A stretch of 64,000 bases of DNA from Plasmodium malariae (taxonomy: Eukaryota; Apicomplexa; Aconoidasida; Haemosporida; Plasmodiidae): NCBI RefSeq assembly GCF_900090045.1, contig NC_041786.1:2226501-2290500 (forward strand), read 5' to 3'. How positions within the stretch are numbered: position 1 is the first letter of the stretch; each line of letters starts with the position of its first letter. Shown here piece after piece: positions 24,301 to 35,600 of the stretch. A program made the position numbers and the translations under genes. Below the pieces are notes generated by a model, which was given only the letters and a program-made list of their open reading frames with translations, did not search any database and had not been told where the DNA came from.

Positions 24301-26249
24301 ATCGTCTACAACAAATAATTCATTTATTTCAATAGGCTTAGAAACGTACAAATCTATCATGTCCTTATACAATTCTAAGGAAAATGAATTAGAAAAAGAG
24401 ACTCATAATGCAATCTATTGTATTTATAATGATAATATGAGTTTTATGAATAATTTTAAAAAGGCAAATTCTAATTATGATGACTTTATAATGATAGGAT
24501 GTACTAACAGTGATGAAGTTTTTAAAAAAGCAAATATATATGATATGTTAAAAGAGAATGAAGAATTTAAACTTGAAATGGAAAAGTTAAATAAAGTGTT
24601 AAGAGATATATATATGTCTAAAAGAAAAGAAGTACAAAAAGTTCATTTTACGTATAGTGGATTTTTCTTAAAAGATGATTATTTATACGATTATATAAAT
24701 ACAGAGAGCAGGAATAATAAAGATCAGCCTGCTTTTAACATAGAAGATATAGACATAATAAATTTTCTAAATCAATTTAGTGATTCTATAAGTAAAATGG
24801 TGAATGCATTGAATTATAATTTGAATGCATGTGGACAACTGTTTAAAGAATTGAATAAAATTCCTGAAAACGAGAAAGTGAGTTTTTTAAAGTCATTTAT
24901 ATCCCGAATGAAGGTTTTCGGTTCTTACCCATCTCAATGTTTTGTTTCATCAAATAAGAAGGAATTTTGTAATTCGTTTTATCAAATTCCTATTATTTTA
25001 TCGAATTATTGTGAAGATGATGTGTTAAATAATATGGGTGATGTGAACGATGATATGTCCGTTTCAAGTAAGCAGAAAGAGGAAATATATGAAAGCTTAA
25101 ATTCAGACACGGATACTGAGGATAATGAAATTATTTTAATACATAGTCATAAGGAAAAAAGAAGAAGTAAAAATAAAAGAAAACCAACAAAAGATGATTT
25201 TGAAATGGTTAACAATTCTATATATGATTGCAACACTTCAACTCCGTATATAACAATAAAGAAGTCTCTATTATTACATGATCTAATTATTTGTTTGAAT
25301 TATTTTAAGAATGATAATGGTTTGAAAGAATTTCTTATATTTTATAAACTAGATGAGAGCACTTATATACTAGATATTAAACAGCTGATATTACTTTTAA
25401 AAACAAATAGTGATAATACGAGTGGTGGTATATGCTTTAAATCTAATAATTTTCTTGATATATTCTCAAACGATATGGGAATAGACACAAATAATGTACA
25501 TTTTCCAGGTGAGTTAGAAAAGTATGTAAGTTGGATGCGATTAAACAACAGAATGAGCATTTGTAAAATATATCTTTCTTTAAAGAATGAAATAAATAAA
25601 ATGAAAAATTATGCAGAAAATTTAATTTCTGAATATAGAACTATTAATCAAAATACAAATATTCACTTCACTATTTTTTTGATTTATCGTATATTAATAT
25701 TTAAGAAAATACTAACGCACACTTATATTATTTATACATTTATGCAACGACTGAATAATTCATTAGATATAAATTTAAATAAAAATGAAAAAGACCAAAA
25801 CATAGACTTAAAATCCTTAGAGCCTATTTCGTCCTTTAATATTTATTATAAGGACTCTTACAAAATATATGCACCCAAGTAAAAAAAGAAAAAAATATTT
25901 ACCTCCTCACAAAATTGCTAGTATAATTTTTTAGTTATTTTGCGCATTAAATGTTTTGCAAATGTTCCAATATTTTGCTATTTTTTTTCTGTATTTTCAC
26001 ATTCCGGTTCTATTTTTTAGCCTTACTTGTTGATGTAGTTTTATTCGTTGCATATTACTTTTCACATCTGTACATTTCATTATCGTGTATGTCTCGATCG
26101 TACATCTCACTTTTTGTAAATTTTTATTTTTCTGCAGAGTTTTGGGTTGTCCGTTGATGGTAAACTGTGGACATAATGGTACTTTAAATAAGGAGGATCT
26201 AAACTTTTTCAACATTTGCTTAAATTTTTTTTTAAAGCAAAATACCTAA
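21400..26249 (+). CDS. Membrane-anchored alpha/beta hydrolase, ABHD17/BEM46-like, three exons, large insertion
   Basis: Exons 21400-21624, 21749-25878 and 26138-26249 give 1488 residues. Exon 1 encodes two hydrophobic segments (about residues 15-35 and 38-58), predicting a membrane anchor. The hydrolase core starts near residue 520. It has an oxyanion region YFNPNGAYYE, the motif NYRGYSKSSGYPN, and the nucleophile elbow GLHGTSIGG with Ser602. The acid strand is VPKIVIYDNEDEII with Asp771. The catalytic His is absent from the long exon. Exon 3 supplies it as VNCGHNG (His1464), followed by a final helix, as in BEM46/ABHD17 enzymes. Exon 1 joins in phase 0. Exon 2 ends AA|GTAAAA and exon 3 follows TTTCTGCAG, completing a Lys codon. 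About 690 residues separate Asp from His, against roughly 30 in compact members. Likely a serine hydrolase such as a lipase, esterase or depalmitoylase; the substrate is unknown. Confidence 0.8.
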
Positions 26250-26541
26250 TATAAATTAATAAAAAAAAGTTCTGACATGATAAGGTGAAAAAGAAGCAAA
26301 AACGAATTGTAAAACTGAATGAACAAACAAATAAAACGGGCGAAGGGAATAAGAAGTATAAAACGAATTATTCTTAAGATCATTTAGGTTTTATAAATAG
26401 ATAAAAAGATAAAAAAAAAAAAAAAAAGTGGACTGACAAACATATAAATAAAAATGTTAATCAAATCTTAGACGTAAAATGTAATCATACGTATATGTTC
26501 ATGAGTGTAGCCTTTTTGTAAAACTATGTTCCATATTAATA

Positions 26542-27029
26542 TTAATAAATGTTCCACTTTGATGATAAAAAAAAAACAGATAAGATCATGCCTATGGTAC
26601 AACCAATAGTCGTAATTACAACCCCATTTTTATACTTGCCGAATCCATTTTTAAACAGCTTTTTTGTTTTGATCACATGTGTGTAATTAAAATCTGCACA
26701 TATGGAAAAAAAAAAAAAAAAAAAAAAAAATTACAAATTTAATTTTAAAATTTAAATATTATAAAACAGTATAGCACATATTTTTACATTTTAATAAATG
26801 TCAAGTAAAAAAATTATTATACATATGTTTTCTCTATTCATGATAGCATACTATTAGTTTTTATGTCATATTCTTTAAAATAAATATAATGCTCCTTCTT
26901 ATTAATTTTATCATTCGAATATATGTTTTGTATTTTGATGTTTTTTAATATAGACGATTGGTCTAAATTATTACTTTTCTTTTTGAAAACATGTTTTAAT
27001 TCGTTAACTAATAAACTTATTTTTTTCAT
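26542..27029 (-). CDS. Two-exon 109-residue single-pass membrane protein, unknown function
   Basis: Exon 1 (27029-26852) begins MKKISLLVNELKHVFKKK and ends one base into a codon at donor GTATGC. Exon 2 (26693-26542) follows acceptor TGTGCAG, which is preceded by a T-rich tract, and completes the Asn codon. The protein is basic and hydrophilic for about 80 residues. It ends with a predicted transmembrane helix (VVITTIGCTIGMILSVFF) and a short tail, SSKWNIY. A basic N-terminus with one C-terminal helix is common in small mitochondrial inner-membrane subunits and in tail-anchored proteins; I cannot choose between them. The neighbour upstream on the same strand is a PET117-like gene, which weakly favours mitochondria. 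I recognise no family. Confidence 0.6.
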
Positions 27030-27345
27030 TTTCTTAAATGAACTGACGTTATTTATTTATTTTTTTTTTTTTTGATAATATTTCAAGGCTGGATTAACAA
27101 AATACTTGTATAATTATTACTTTTGTCCTAGAGCACTTAAAGGTGTGCGCTTGTGAATATATACAAGTCCAAAAGAGTAAGAGAAAATACCAAAATAAAA
27201 AAATAAAAAATACATACACCTACGGAAAAGTTCCTTTTATATTTTTCTAGTTGCCATGAAATTAAAAACAAACAATTTAAAATGAAAAGTGTTTACACAA
27301 ATATGATAATCAAGTGCGTTTTATTTGAATATTTAAGTTTTTATA
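27030..27345. other. Short spacer between the 109-residue gene and the PET117-like gene
   Basis: AT-rich DNA between two genes on the same strand, with a T-tract at about 27058-27074. No further gene seen. Confidence 0.5.
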
Positions 27346-27522
27346 CTATAAATTATCAGCTTTCCATTTTTGAAGTTTCATTTTTTGTCTTTCTATATCT
27401 TTTAAAACACCTTCATATCTCCTTTCATAATCTGAATATTTTGTTTTCTTCACGTAACAGTATATGCCAAAGCTCAAAGCACAAGATGACAATAATAAAA
27501 TTTTCCCGTAATTATTTTTCAT
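27346..27522 (-). CDS. PET117: PET117-like cytochrome c oxidase assembly factor
   Basis: A 58-residue frame with a clean ATG (27522-27520) and TAG stop. It begins MKNNYGKILLLSSCALSFGI, giving a short basic start and one transmembrane helix at about residues 8-24. It then has the PET117 signature: a basic linker and YERRYEGVLKDIERQKMKLQ, which fits the family pattern R-x-G-V-x-[KR]-D-[IL]-E-R-Q-x-x-K. PET117 is a small mitochondrial inner-membrane protein that helps assemble cytochrome c oxidase by working with the haem A synthase Cox15. Family members are about 80-110 residues, so this is a short form lacking much of the C-terminal tail. It was overlooked because it is under 60 codons. The assignment rests on motif recognition, not on a database search. 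Confidence 0.65.
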   Translation of the reverse strand: MKNNYGKILLLSSCALSFGIYCYVKKTKYSDYERRYEGVLKDIERQKMKLQKWKADNL

Positions 27523-28545
27523 AATACCTTTTTAACAACGAATTTATATATTTATATATTTATATATTTTTATATTTACGTATGTATGTATGTATGTATA
27601 TATGTAAATTCCAGTGGGTCACTGTAGCTAGATACTTAACTATAGAACATTCTGAAATAAATGAAACAAAAAATATATATATTTGCAGCACTCCAAAAAA
27701 TATTAGCACCTAATTAGGCAAATATATATATAAACATATATATAGCTTTTTTGTTCCTTTTGGGATGTATATATGTACGTATTTATATATTATTGCGTTC
27801 ATCACGTTTATGGGTTTCCGATTTAAGAATATTTTAAGGAATTTATTATTATATCTCAAGGAAGTAAAGATCCCTTCAAAAATTTAATACATTTTTATAC
27901 AAAAACAGTGCATAGCAATATTTATACATATCAACAAAACACTTCATCAAAAATTTTCAACTTTTTACTTTGAAAAAAAAAAATAAGAATAAGTCTTCAA
28001 AAAAAATTATAAATGAACAAACAAATATATCAACATACAATACTATATTTTCAAGTTTTCTTATCAAAGAGAAAATAATTTAAATTTAAAAAATAAAAAG
28101 TCATTAAGTATTTAGAATATGTATAAATTTATTTCCTAAAAACTAAAATAAGAGTTCCCCTCTTTTACTGAGCCAATATTAAATATGGGACATGAAAAAA
28201 AAAAAAAAAAAAACCCATAACCTTCTTGTTTCTTTTAAAAATATTTTAATAAATCATTGCGTACAACAGTATAATAAATATATACTTTAAAAAAATAGTA
28301 ATTACAATGATTAAAAATGTACACGTAAAGGAAAAGGGTTCTAAAAAAAAGAAGCAAAAATAAATTATACACATAAAAAAAGAAAAACAAAAGGAAGAGC
28401 AGAATTAAATTATATGAAAAATAAAGTATGCATCATAAAATCAATAAATAGGAATTGTTAATTCAGTAGATTTAAAAATTCACCAATAAGAAAAACATAA
28501 AAATGGAAAACGGAGTGTGTAATGTTTTAATAGTGTATATATAAA

Positions 28546-28581
<36 letters not shown>

Positions 28582-28833
28582 ATGCATACACTACACGTGA
28601 TATAAGTTGCAGGATTCTTGTACAGAAATATCTTCTTCAATTTTTCCCAAATAGGATGCCATTCGATAAATCACTTTTGAGAAATATGCCATTCTGCATA
28701 GAATACAATGGCTTAGGACACTACAAATATACATATACATACATATACATATATATTTTTTTTTTTTTTCTTCTTATTTTTTTCTCTTTCATCGCTATGG
28801 AGATTAATTACATTGGGCTGTTAGATTCGCTGT
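27523..28833. other. Intergenic region between the PET117-like gene and falcipain-1
   Basis: AT-rich, with (TATATTTA)n runs near 27545, GTAT repeats near 27580, and (AT)n at about 28554-28580. A less AT-rich island at 28591-28700 is open on both strands: 33 codons from an ATG on minus (28692-28591), and a frame from 28656 on plus. I could not tell whether either is translated or whether this is simply the falcipain-1 3' UTR. Confidence 0.35.
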
Positions 28834-30564
28834 TTACAAAATAGGATAAAAAACTTCAACACCTATTCCACAAAATACATTGTCTCCTTCCTTATTTCTG
28901 CTAATCCTCATAAATCCATTCTCACCCCATTTAGTACCCCATGAATTTTTTATAATCCAGTAGTACAACATTTCATCATCCGAATTGTGAGAACTTGTTC
29001 CTTTTTTTTGTAAACTGTTACTACTACTGTTACTGTTTTCTTTTGCAAATACGCTAGCCCTTTCCACTTGTCCATATCCAATTAGGAGAACGGAATGATT
29101 CAATTCCTCTGTACACGAACCATTAAAAATACCCTCGAAATAAAAAGCGAATTCATCTGTTACACCGACATTAACAGACACAGGTCCCACTTCGTTAAGA
29201 GCACGTATTAATTCATTTTCCATTACACCGCCAACGGATGTTAAAGCTACTTTATTTTTGCATCTATAACTTAGACAAAACAAATTATCGATTGCCCTAT
29301 ATTTATAATCTTCATTTAAACATATTCCATTTTCAACTCCATAAATAAAAGAATAAAAAGGATGTCCTCCATCACATCCAAAATTTAATTTAGAACAATC
29401 TACTATCTCTTGTTCACTTAAAGTTAAAATTGTGTTATTATTGTTTTTTGCATAAATACATTCAACATTACCTACACTAGCAAAGGCCCAACATGATCCA
29501 CATAACATTTGATCTTTCGGTTCATGTACTATACCCTTTTCTCTATAATCTAGATTATCTGGTAGATCGCCAAAAATGCTTTTACTCTTTTCTACTTTAT
29601 TGTTTTGATCTTCTTTTTTTCGTGTGCTCTTAAATGGGACTACGTATTTTTCTTTCAAATGATTTGGTATAGGCAATAATTTTTTAAAATAATTTTCGAA
29701 ATCTTTTTTGGAATAGTCACTGAACTGATTTAGCTTCTTTTTATATAAAATATTTTCCATTTTATTATATGTTTCAATACTTATATAATTTCTTTTAAAA
29801 TTTTCGTATTTTTCCATCTGTTCATTTATATCTTTGTACTTCTTATTGTACTCTTTCATATAAGAATTAAATTGGGATGCATATTTTAGGTTATCATATG
29901 TACTATCAACTTGTTCATTAACTTCTACATTTTTCTCATTATTATTTGTACTATTCCTATTATTATTATGTTCATCACTAAAATGATGGTATGCATTTTT
30001 TGGTGTCACATTTTCATCATTTTCATTACTATTTTGTTTCCTTTCTTGAATCTTTTTTTCTTCTAAACTATTTTTTAATAATCCATGTAACATTTTGGCT
30101 AGTTCCTCTCTATTTTCCTTACTCTTATCATTAACAAGGCGTTTATACTTTTCCATCAGTTCAGCATGATCTTGGCTTTTATTTTTTTCCATGTTATTTT
30201 TATTATTATCATCATCATCATTTTTTTTTCCCTTTTTTTTATTTTCCATGTTAACTGTTTCATCGTCTTTTATATCCTTTTTATTTTGTTCCTTATACTT
30301 CTTTAAAATCTCTCTTAGAGTATCTATTTCTTCATTGTTTAAAATTCCACCATTTTCCTGCGTAGAATTATTTTTGTTCTCATTATTCGTAAAGATAGTG
30401 AAGTATAAAATTACTGCACAACACAGAATAAACGTCATAAATGCATATGTACATATTTTGAAAATTCTTCTTTCATTCCTTTTTAAATATATTTGTTTTT
30501 TATTAATAGCTTTTAAACCAGATGAGGTCAAGCTAATGCCACTCTTTTTTATATCCTTTACCAT
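28834..30564 (-). CDS. Falcipain-1 type papain-family cysteine protease
   Basis: Predicted type II membrane pro-protease of clan CA, family C1. The 576 residues contain a transmembrane anchor (about 37-59, ICTYAFMTFILCCAVILYF), an Asn/Lys-rich lumenal stretch, an I29-like prodomain (about 230-300) and the mature protease from about 333. The catalytic set is complete: oxyanion Gln352, Cys358 in CGSCWAF, His490 in LNHSVLLIGYG, and Asn540 in KNSWGTKWG. The insert between His and Asn (about 500-535) is typical of falcipain-1. The N-terminal nose and C-terminal arm of falcipain-2/3 are not obvious. P. falciparum falcipain-1 is expressed in blood, mosquito and liver stages and is not the main haemoglobinase. 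There is no intron in the coding region. Confidence 0.92.
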   Translation of the reverse strand: MVKDIKKSGISLTSSGLKAINKKQIYLKRNERRIFKICTYAFMTFILCCAVILYFTIFTNNENKNNSTQENGGILNNEEIDTLREILKKYKEQNKKDIKDDETVNMENKKKGKKNDDDDNNKNNMEKNKSQDHAELMEKYKRLVNDKSKENREELAKMLHGLLKNSLEEKKIQERKQNSNENDENVTPKNAYHHFSDEHNNNRNSTNNNEKNVEVNEQVDSTYDNLKYASQFNSYMKEYNKKYKDINEQMEKYENFKRNYISIETYNKMENILYKKKLNQFSDYSKKDFENYFKKLLPIPNHLKEKYVVPFKSTRKKEDQNNKVEKSKSIFGDLPDNLDYREKGIVHEPKDQMLCGSCWAFASVGNVECIYAKNNNNTILTLSEQEIVDCSKLNFGCDGGHPFYSFIYGVENGICLNEDYKYRAIDNLFCLSYRCKNKVALTSVGGVMENELIRALNEVGPVSVNVGVTDEFAFYFEGIFNGSCTEELNHSVLLIGYGQVERASVFAKENSNSSSNSLQKKGTSSHNSDDEMLYYWIIKNSWGTKWGENGFMRISRNKEGDNVFCGIGVEVFYPIL

Positions 30565-30922
30565 GTTTATATAATATATTATATGTTTAAATATACTTTT
30601 TAAACTTTGGAATGTATTATAATAAAAAAAAAAAAATAGTCATAAAGTGAATTTTTAAAATGTACCCTCCTAATAGTGAACCATCAAATCAAAAAGAAGA
30701 AAAACAAAAGAAAAAGGATCAACGCAAAACAAATAAAAGTATAATAATGCAGTAAAAAATATAAAATATAATTCTTGCTGTTTAATAAATCCCCATTATA
30801 CATGTACATTTGCGGTACGTAATAATATATTAAAAAAATAGTAAGAAATGTATATATTCTATTATAACGAGTACAAATTTTCAATACTAAAAAAAATAGT
30901 AAAAAGCTGTAACAATATTCAT

Positions 30923-31923
30923 ATGCATGAAAATGAAGGCATGCTTTTATTATTACTCTTCCTGTTAAATTTTTTCATTTCTTTTAAAAAAAAGAAAAAA
31001 AAAATTCTCGCATGGGTTGGTATTTCAGTACAATATCCTATTGGAACTTTCGATGCTTGTTATATACTACATGCATATACGTAAATTTACATTTTCATTA
31101 AAAAAAAAAGAAAAATAGAAGGTATAATTAAATGATAAAAAAAATATAAAGGAACGAAAATTCGTTAACCCAAAAATAACCTGCATTATTTTCTTTTTTA
31201 CAGGAAAAGTACTATTTTTTTTTATTTCAAAAAGGTAATATTATTTTTGTATAGTAAAAAAGGTATTGCATTTTAAGTTGTAAAAAGTAATACTTTTATA
31301 TACACAATGGTAAAATACTTCATGGTAAGACGTAATATGCTTTAAGCAAAAAAAGTAATACCTTTTTCATAGCAAAAAAAAAAAAAGGATATAAAATTTT
31401 ACATATATACATAATTGAATTTTTTGAACAACTTTACGCTCATATGCTTTACCTTTCCCCACTTCTCAATGTAGTAGTACTATCATTTTTTACCATTTAT
31501 TGATAAACGAAATAAAAAGGAAAGAGTGTAACATATGAACAGCAAGTATGCTTCTTTTTCCACGGTACTACATTATATAAAAATTAAAGGAAATTAAGTA
31601 TAAAAAAGAAAAGAAAATTTTACACGTAATATGGATATATAAACATATACTTGAACAATCTACATGACCACATATATTTAGAATATACAAAGTATGTTCA
31701 TTTGATAGTACGTTAAATCTTTTTATTTTCCAAAAAAGATACTCATACGAAACACTCTATACCTCTATACTGTTTTAGCAGCAATGAAAATAAGGAAAAA
31801 CTACTGAAGTTGAATGATAAAAAATATATAAATATATATGTTGTTAATATATTTAATTGTGCAGGAAATCCAGAACGTTATAAAAATAAGAATAAGCCAT
31901 TATTGAAAAAAAAGAATTTTTAA
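30923..31923 (+). CDS. Candidate intron-containing small gene (exon structure unresolved)
   Basis: Two exon-like pieces are visible. The first is an open frame from an ATG at 30848 or 30923, with a hydrophobic Leu-rich stretch, a Lys run, then LAWVGISVQYPIGTFDACYI, ending two bases into a codon at donor GTAAAT (31081). The last (31779-31923) follows acceptor CTGTTTTAG and runs 47 codons to TAA. It has a charged, protein-like sequence including YVVNIFNCAGNPERYK. The two are phase-compatible (AC plus C). An extra exon after the strong acceptor at 31203 would break that phase, so the real structure may differ. No family recognised. Confidence 0.3.
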
Positions 31924-32185
31924 ATAGCTTATAAGCTATGGACGGGTAAATGCTTAACAAAAAAAGGGAGCATAATAAAATTAATCAAATATTTTATAAA
32001 ATAATTATTGTTAAATAGCTTTATGTTTTGCACAATTACTAAAAGAATAAAATGTTAGTTTTTGCTACAAAAAAAAAATAATAATAATAATAAAATAAAA
32101 TAAAAAAATATAGTATGATATTATAAAATTAAAAATGTTAAAAAAATAATAATTGAAAGTGTAAGACATCATATAATTGTTTTAT

Positions 32186-32374
32186 ATGACGGATAAGGGG
32201 GGAAATAAAGGCACAAAACAACACAGAAGGTGTATATATACATGTATATACGTATGTATGCATATATATGTATATATGCACACTTTATGCTTATTTATAA
32301 GACCCCTAAAAAACATTCCAGACAAATTAACAAAAAAAAAAAACTTATATATATGCATACATATTTGCAAATAA
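32186..32374 (+). CDS. Candidate small basic protein, possibly spliced (38 residues)
   Basis: An ATG frame begins MTDKGGNKGTKQHR in less AT-rich DNA. It then crosses an AT-repeat stretch that starts at GTGTAT (32230) and ends TTTATAAG (32301). Removing it keeps the frame and gives MTDKGGNKGTKQHRRPLKN and then a Lys-rich end. The unspliced frame is also open to the same stop (62 residues from this ATG). No family recognised. It lies opposite two minus-strand genes, so an antisense or UTR origin is equally possible. Confidence 0.25.
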   Translation: MTDKGGNKGTKQHRRCIYTCIYVCMHIYVYMHTLCLFIRPLKNIPDKLTKKKNLYICIHICK

Positions 32375-32607
32375 AGAAATTAATTTTTTTGAAAAAATAA
32401 GAATAATGTAAAAATGTGTAGAACGCAAAAATAAAAATTTTCTAGTGTAGGTCAATACGCAAATAAAGGTTAAATGTAAGAATAAGTATTTTTTTTTTTT
32501 TTTTTTTGCCTTTGCTTCCTTTTTGTAATAAAAAAAAAAATTATAAAATAAAAGTAAAAAATAAAATATAAGTGAAATAAATCCACATAACACCCTATTA
32601 CCTTTTT

Positions 32608-35600
32608 TTAGAGATTTATAAAAGGAAATATATTAAATGGTATAATTGGAAACTTAAAAAAAATAATATTTAAAATATTTTTGTAATAATTAGATTTCTT
32701 ATAATTTTTTAATTTGAGAAAAGATTGATAATACATATATATATTTAAATATTCATAAATTAAGTCTGTTTGGTTATTCAAATGAAATAAGAGTTTTTCT
32801 TCCTTATCTTGGTATACATTTTGCGCAGACAAGTTGTTTTGTTCAAAATTTAAACCATGTGCCTTATTTTTTTTCTTAATAATATAATCTTTTTTTTTGT
32901 AGTGTTTATTTAATAATGACAGAATACTAATAACTTTTAAATATTTTTTTTTTAAAAAGTAATATCTAGCATACAAAATATTTACTTTTCTATCATTGTA
33001 ATATATTTTGTTTATTAAAGATACATAAATTTTAATATTTTTTATGAGTCTATATTTTTTCTGTCTATTTTTTGTGCATCCCTCTAAATGGAAAGAATTA
33101 AATAACATTTCTGCATCTGCATATAATTTACTTACACTTTTTTTAATATTTTTGTTATTGATATCTTTTTTTTCTTTTCTTTTTGCTTCATTTTTTTTGA
33201 TGTATGAATAATTTGTAATGTTTTCTTGGATTCTATTCATTTTCTCTTTTTTTTGCTCTATTTTTTCTCTTTTCTCCATTTTTTTTTTTTTTTTTAAGGG
33301 CCAAAATTTCCTTTTAAAAGCCTTCTTATCATTGATGCGAAAAGCTAATTTAAAATCATTTTTACTAAATTTATCATTAAAATAAATGTAGTTATTTTCT
33401 AATACAATTTTTGGCTGATGAGAGAGTTTCATTTGGATATTGTAAAACTCATGCTCCTTTTCGAAAAAATAAATTTTTGTATATAAATTTTTGTTATTTA
33501 TTGATTTCATTTTATTCTTTCTACCTTTAAAAAAAAAATTCATTCTATCATTTCGAATGAATACACTGTTTTGTCTTCTCTGTATATAATCTCCACTTCT
33601 TAGCCTCTTTTCACATTTCGAGTATAAGTAAAAAAGGTATAAACATTTTAGACACATGAAATGATGGGTTAAATTATAAAAAAAGGTAGTATTTTCAAAA
33701 TTATAATAATTGTTCTTATTATTTAAGCTTAAATAAAATTTTATATACGTGTCAATTATGTTAATAAAATAAATGATTAGCTTAGCATTAACCTTTAAAT
33801 ATATTAAAATTTCCCCTAAACCCAGCCAAGTAATAGCTTCTAAATACACACTCTTTAAGCTAATTTTTCTTATCCCTTTGTTATTATTATTACCGTAAAT
33901 GTTATTAGTACTATCATTGTGGTCAGCACTGCCAATATTTTCGTAACTGCCCGTGTTGTTAACACTATCAGTATGGCTATCGTTATCAGTGTTATCCTTT
34001 TTACTTTTTATCGAGAAATAATAATTCTTATTAAATAATTTATTACATTCTTTAGAATAACTAAAAAAACAATTGCTGTTATCTATTTGGTCACTGTCAA
34101 CATAAATGCTTTGGTCCTTTTGATGCAGTTCACATTTTATTTTGTTCAAATTTATATGGGATAAAAAGTTATTTAAATAAAAATGCATGTACATATCAGA
34201 ATTTTTTTTCCTCTTAATTTGTTTATCGACATATTTATATAATATCAAAATTATAGGTATAGAACATGGTAATAAATTAACTTTACTAATGTCAATGTAT
34301 TCGCTTTTGTTTATATTTTTTTTCTTTCCACTAGGTATATACCGATCGTTTAGGGTATATTCATATTGGTGAGGAGTATCCATAAAACTTACATTAGCCC
34401 ATTTGGAAAACATGTACTCTAACTTACTATTTCTTTTGTTCTCATTTACATTTACATTTGCACTTGTAGTAGAATCCTTGTTTTTTTTTCTATTTATGAT
34501 AAATAATTTTCCTTCCTCTTTTTCTTTTTTTGCATTCGTTTTCATATTACTTTTTCTTTCCAAAATTTTTAATGAAATTTGTATTTTGTCAATTTCTTCC
34601 ATAATGCTATTTGTTAATATTTTATTTTCTGCCTTTTTTCCAATGGTTAAATTTCTGGGATTACTGAATACTGTAGGAATGTTGTAATGATATACCGTAA
34701 AGTTTTCCATTACTTGACAACGTTTATCATATTGACTGCACCTATCACATTTGTCACTCTCATAACTGACCTTGCAATCCTCCTTATTGTCAATATTTAT
34801 ATCATCGTGCTCATTATCATCAAAAATGATGTCATAGGAACGGCTGAAATAGCTTTCCTTGAAATTTTTATCATCCAAAAAACATATATCTGAAGACGAA
34901 CTAGAACCCGATTTTGTTTTATATTTTTCCAACATGTCCTGCAACAACCAATATTTTAAATGTGCCTTATTCCTGGAATTATTTTTCTCATTTTTTTTTG
35001 GTTTTTCCCAAAAAAATAAAATATCATAAATAATAAAGATGTTAATCAAATAATAGACATATAAATATATAAAAAAAAAGTTATTAGAAAAGTAGTTCAC
35101 AGCTTTTGATATAATTAAAATGCATTCTTTACTAGGTAGCTTCGACTGAAATAAATGAGTATCAAAATTTGCGCTAGGAGTATTTGTGACTGTGCCTCTA
35201 CAGTAGCAGCTTGGGCTACTATAGCTGCACTCGTCAGATGCGAAACTGCATTCTGTGCCTTTTGGATTCATTTCAATATTTTTACTCCGCATTCCATATG
35301 TTCCAAATGATGAGTGTGATGTACGAGAAGTGTGTTCACCTTTGATGTACTCGTTCGCATTATTTGCTACATCTACACGGGCCTCATTTGGGTCTTCCTT
35401 TGCCATACTACACAGTTTGCTTGCCCCCTCGTTATAATGAACTAAATTGGTAATATTACAGAATTTATTTACATAACACCCCTTTTTCTCTTCATGTGTC
35501 CCAAACAAATTATTGCTGCTGGTCATAGAATTGTAAAACAGGGGGGAGTTCAACTTTAACTGGTTAATTAACGATTTATAACGATTCTCATAACTGTCAA

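Larger units (their letters stand above)
30565..32607. other. Intergenic region upstream of falcipain-1, with possible intron-bearing small genes
   Basis: AT-rich region with many A/T homopolymers. A cluster of GTAATAC/GGTATT-like words lies at 31203-31375, and a perfect 16-base palindrome (ATAGCTTATAAGCTAT) at 31924-31939. Two candidate plus-strand spliced genes are listed separately. A strong acceptor (TTTTCTTTTTTACAG) ends at 31203 and could add another exon to the first of them. Confidence 0.4.

Noticed and set aside
25997..26215. 72-residue minus-strand open frame
   Set aside because: It lies antisense to the hydrolase third exon and intron, has no recognisable feature, and its openness is explained by the coding exon opposite.
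31924..31939. Perfect 16-base palindrome ATAGCTTATAAGCTAT
   Set aside because: A single short AT-rich palindrome is expected by chance in DNA of this composition and has no gene-linked context.
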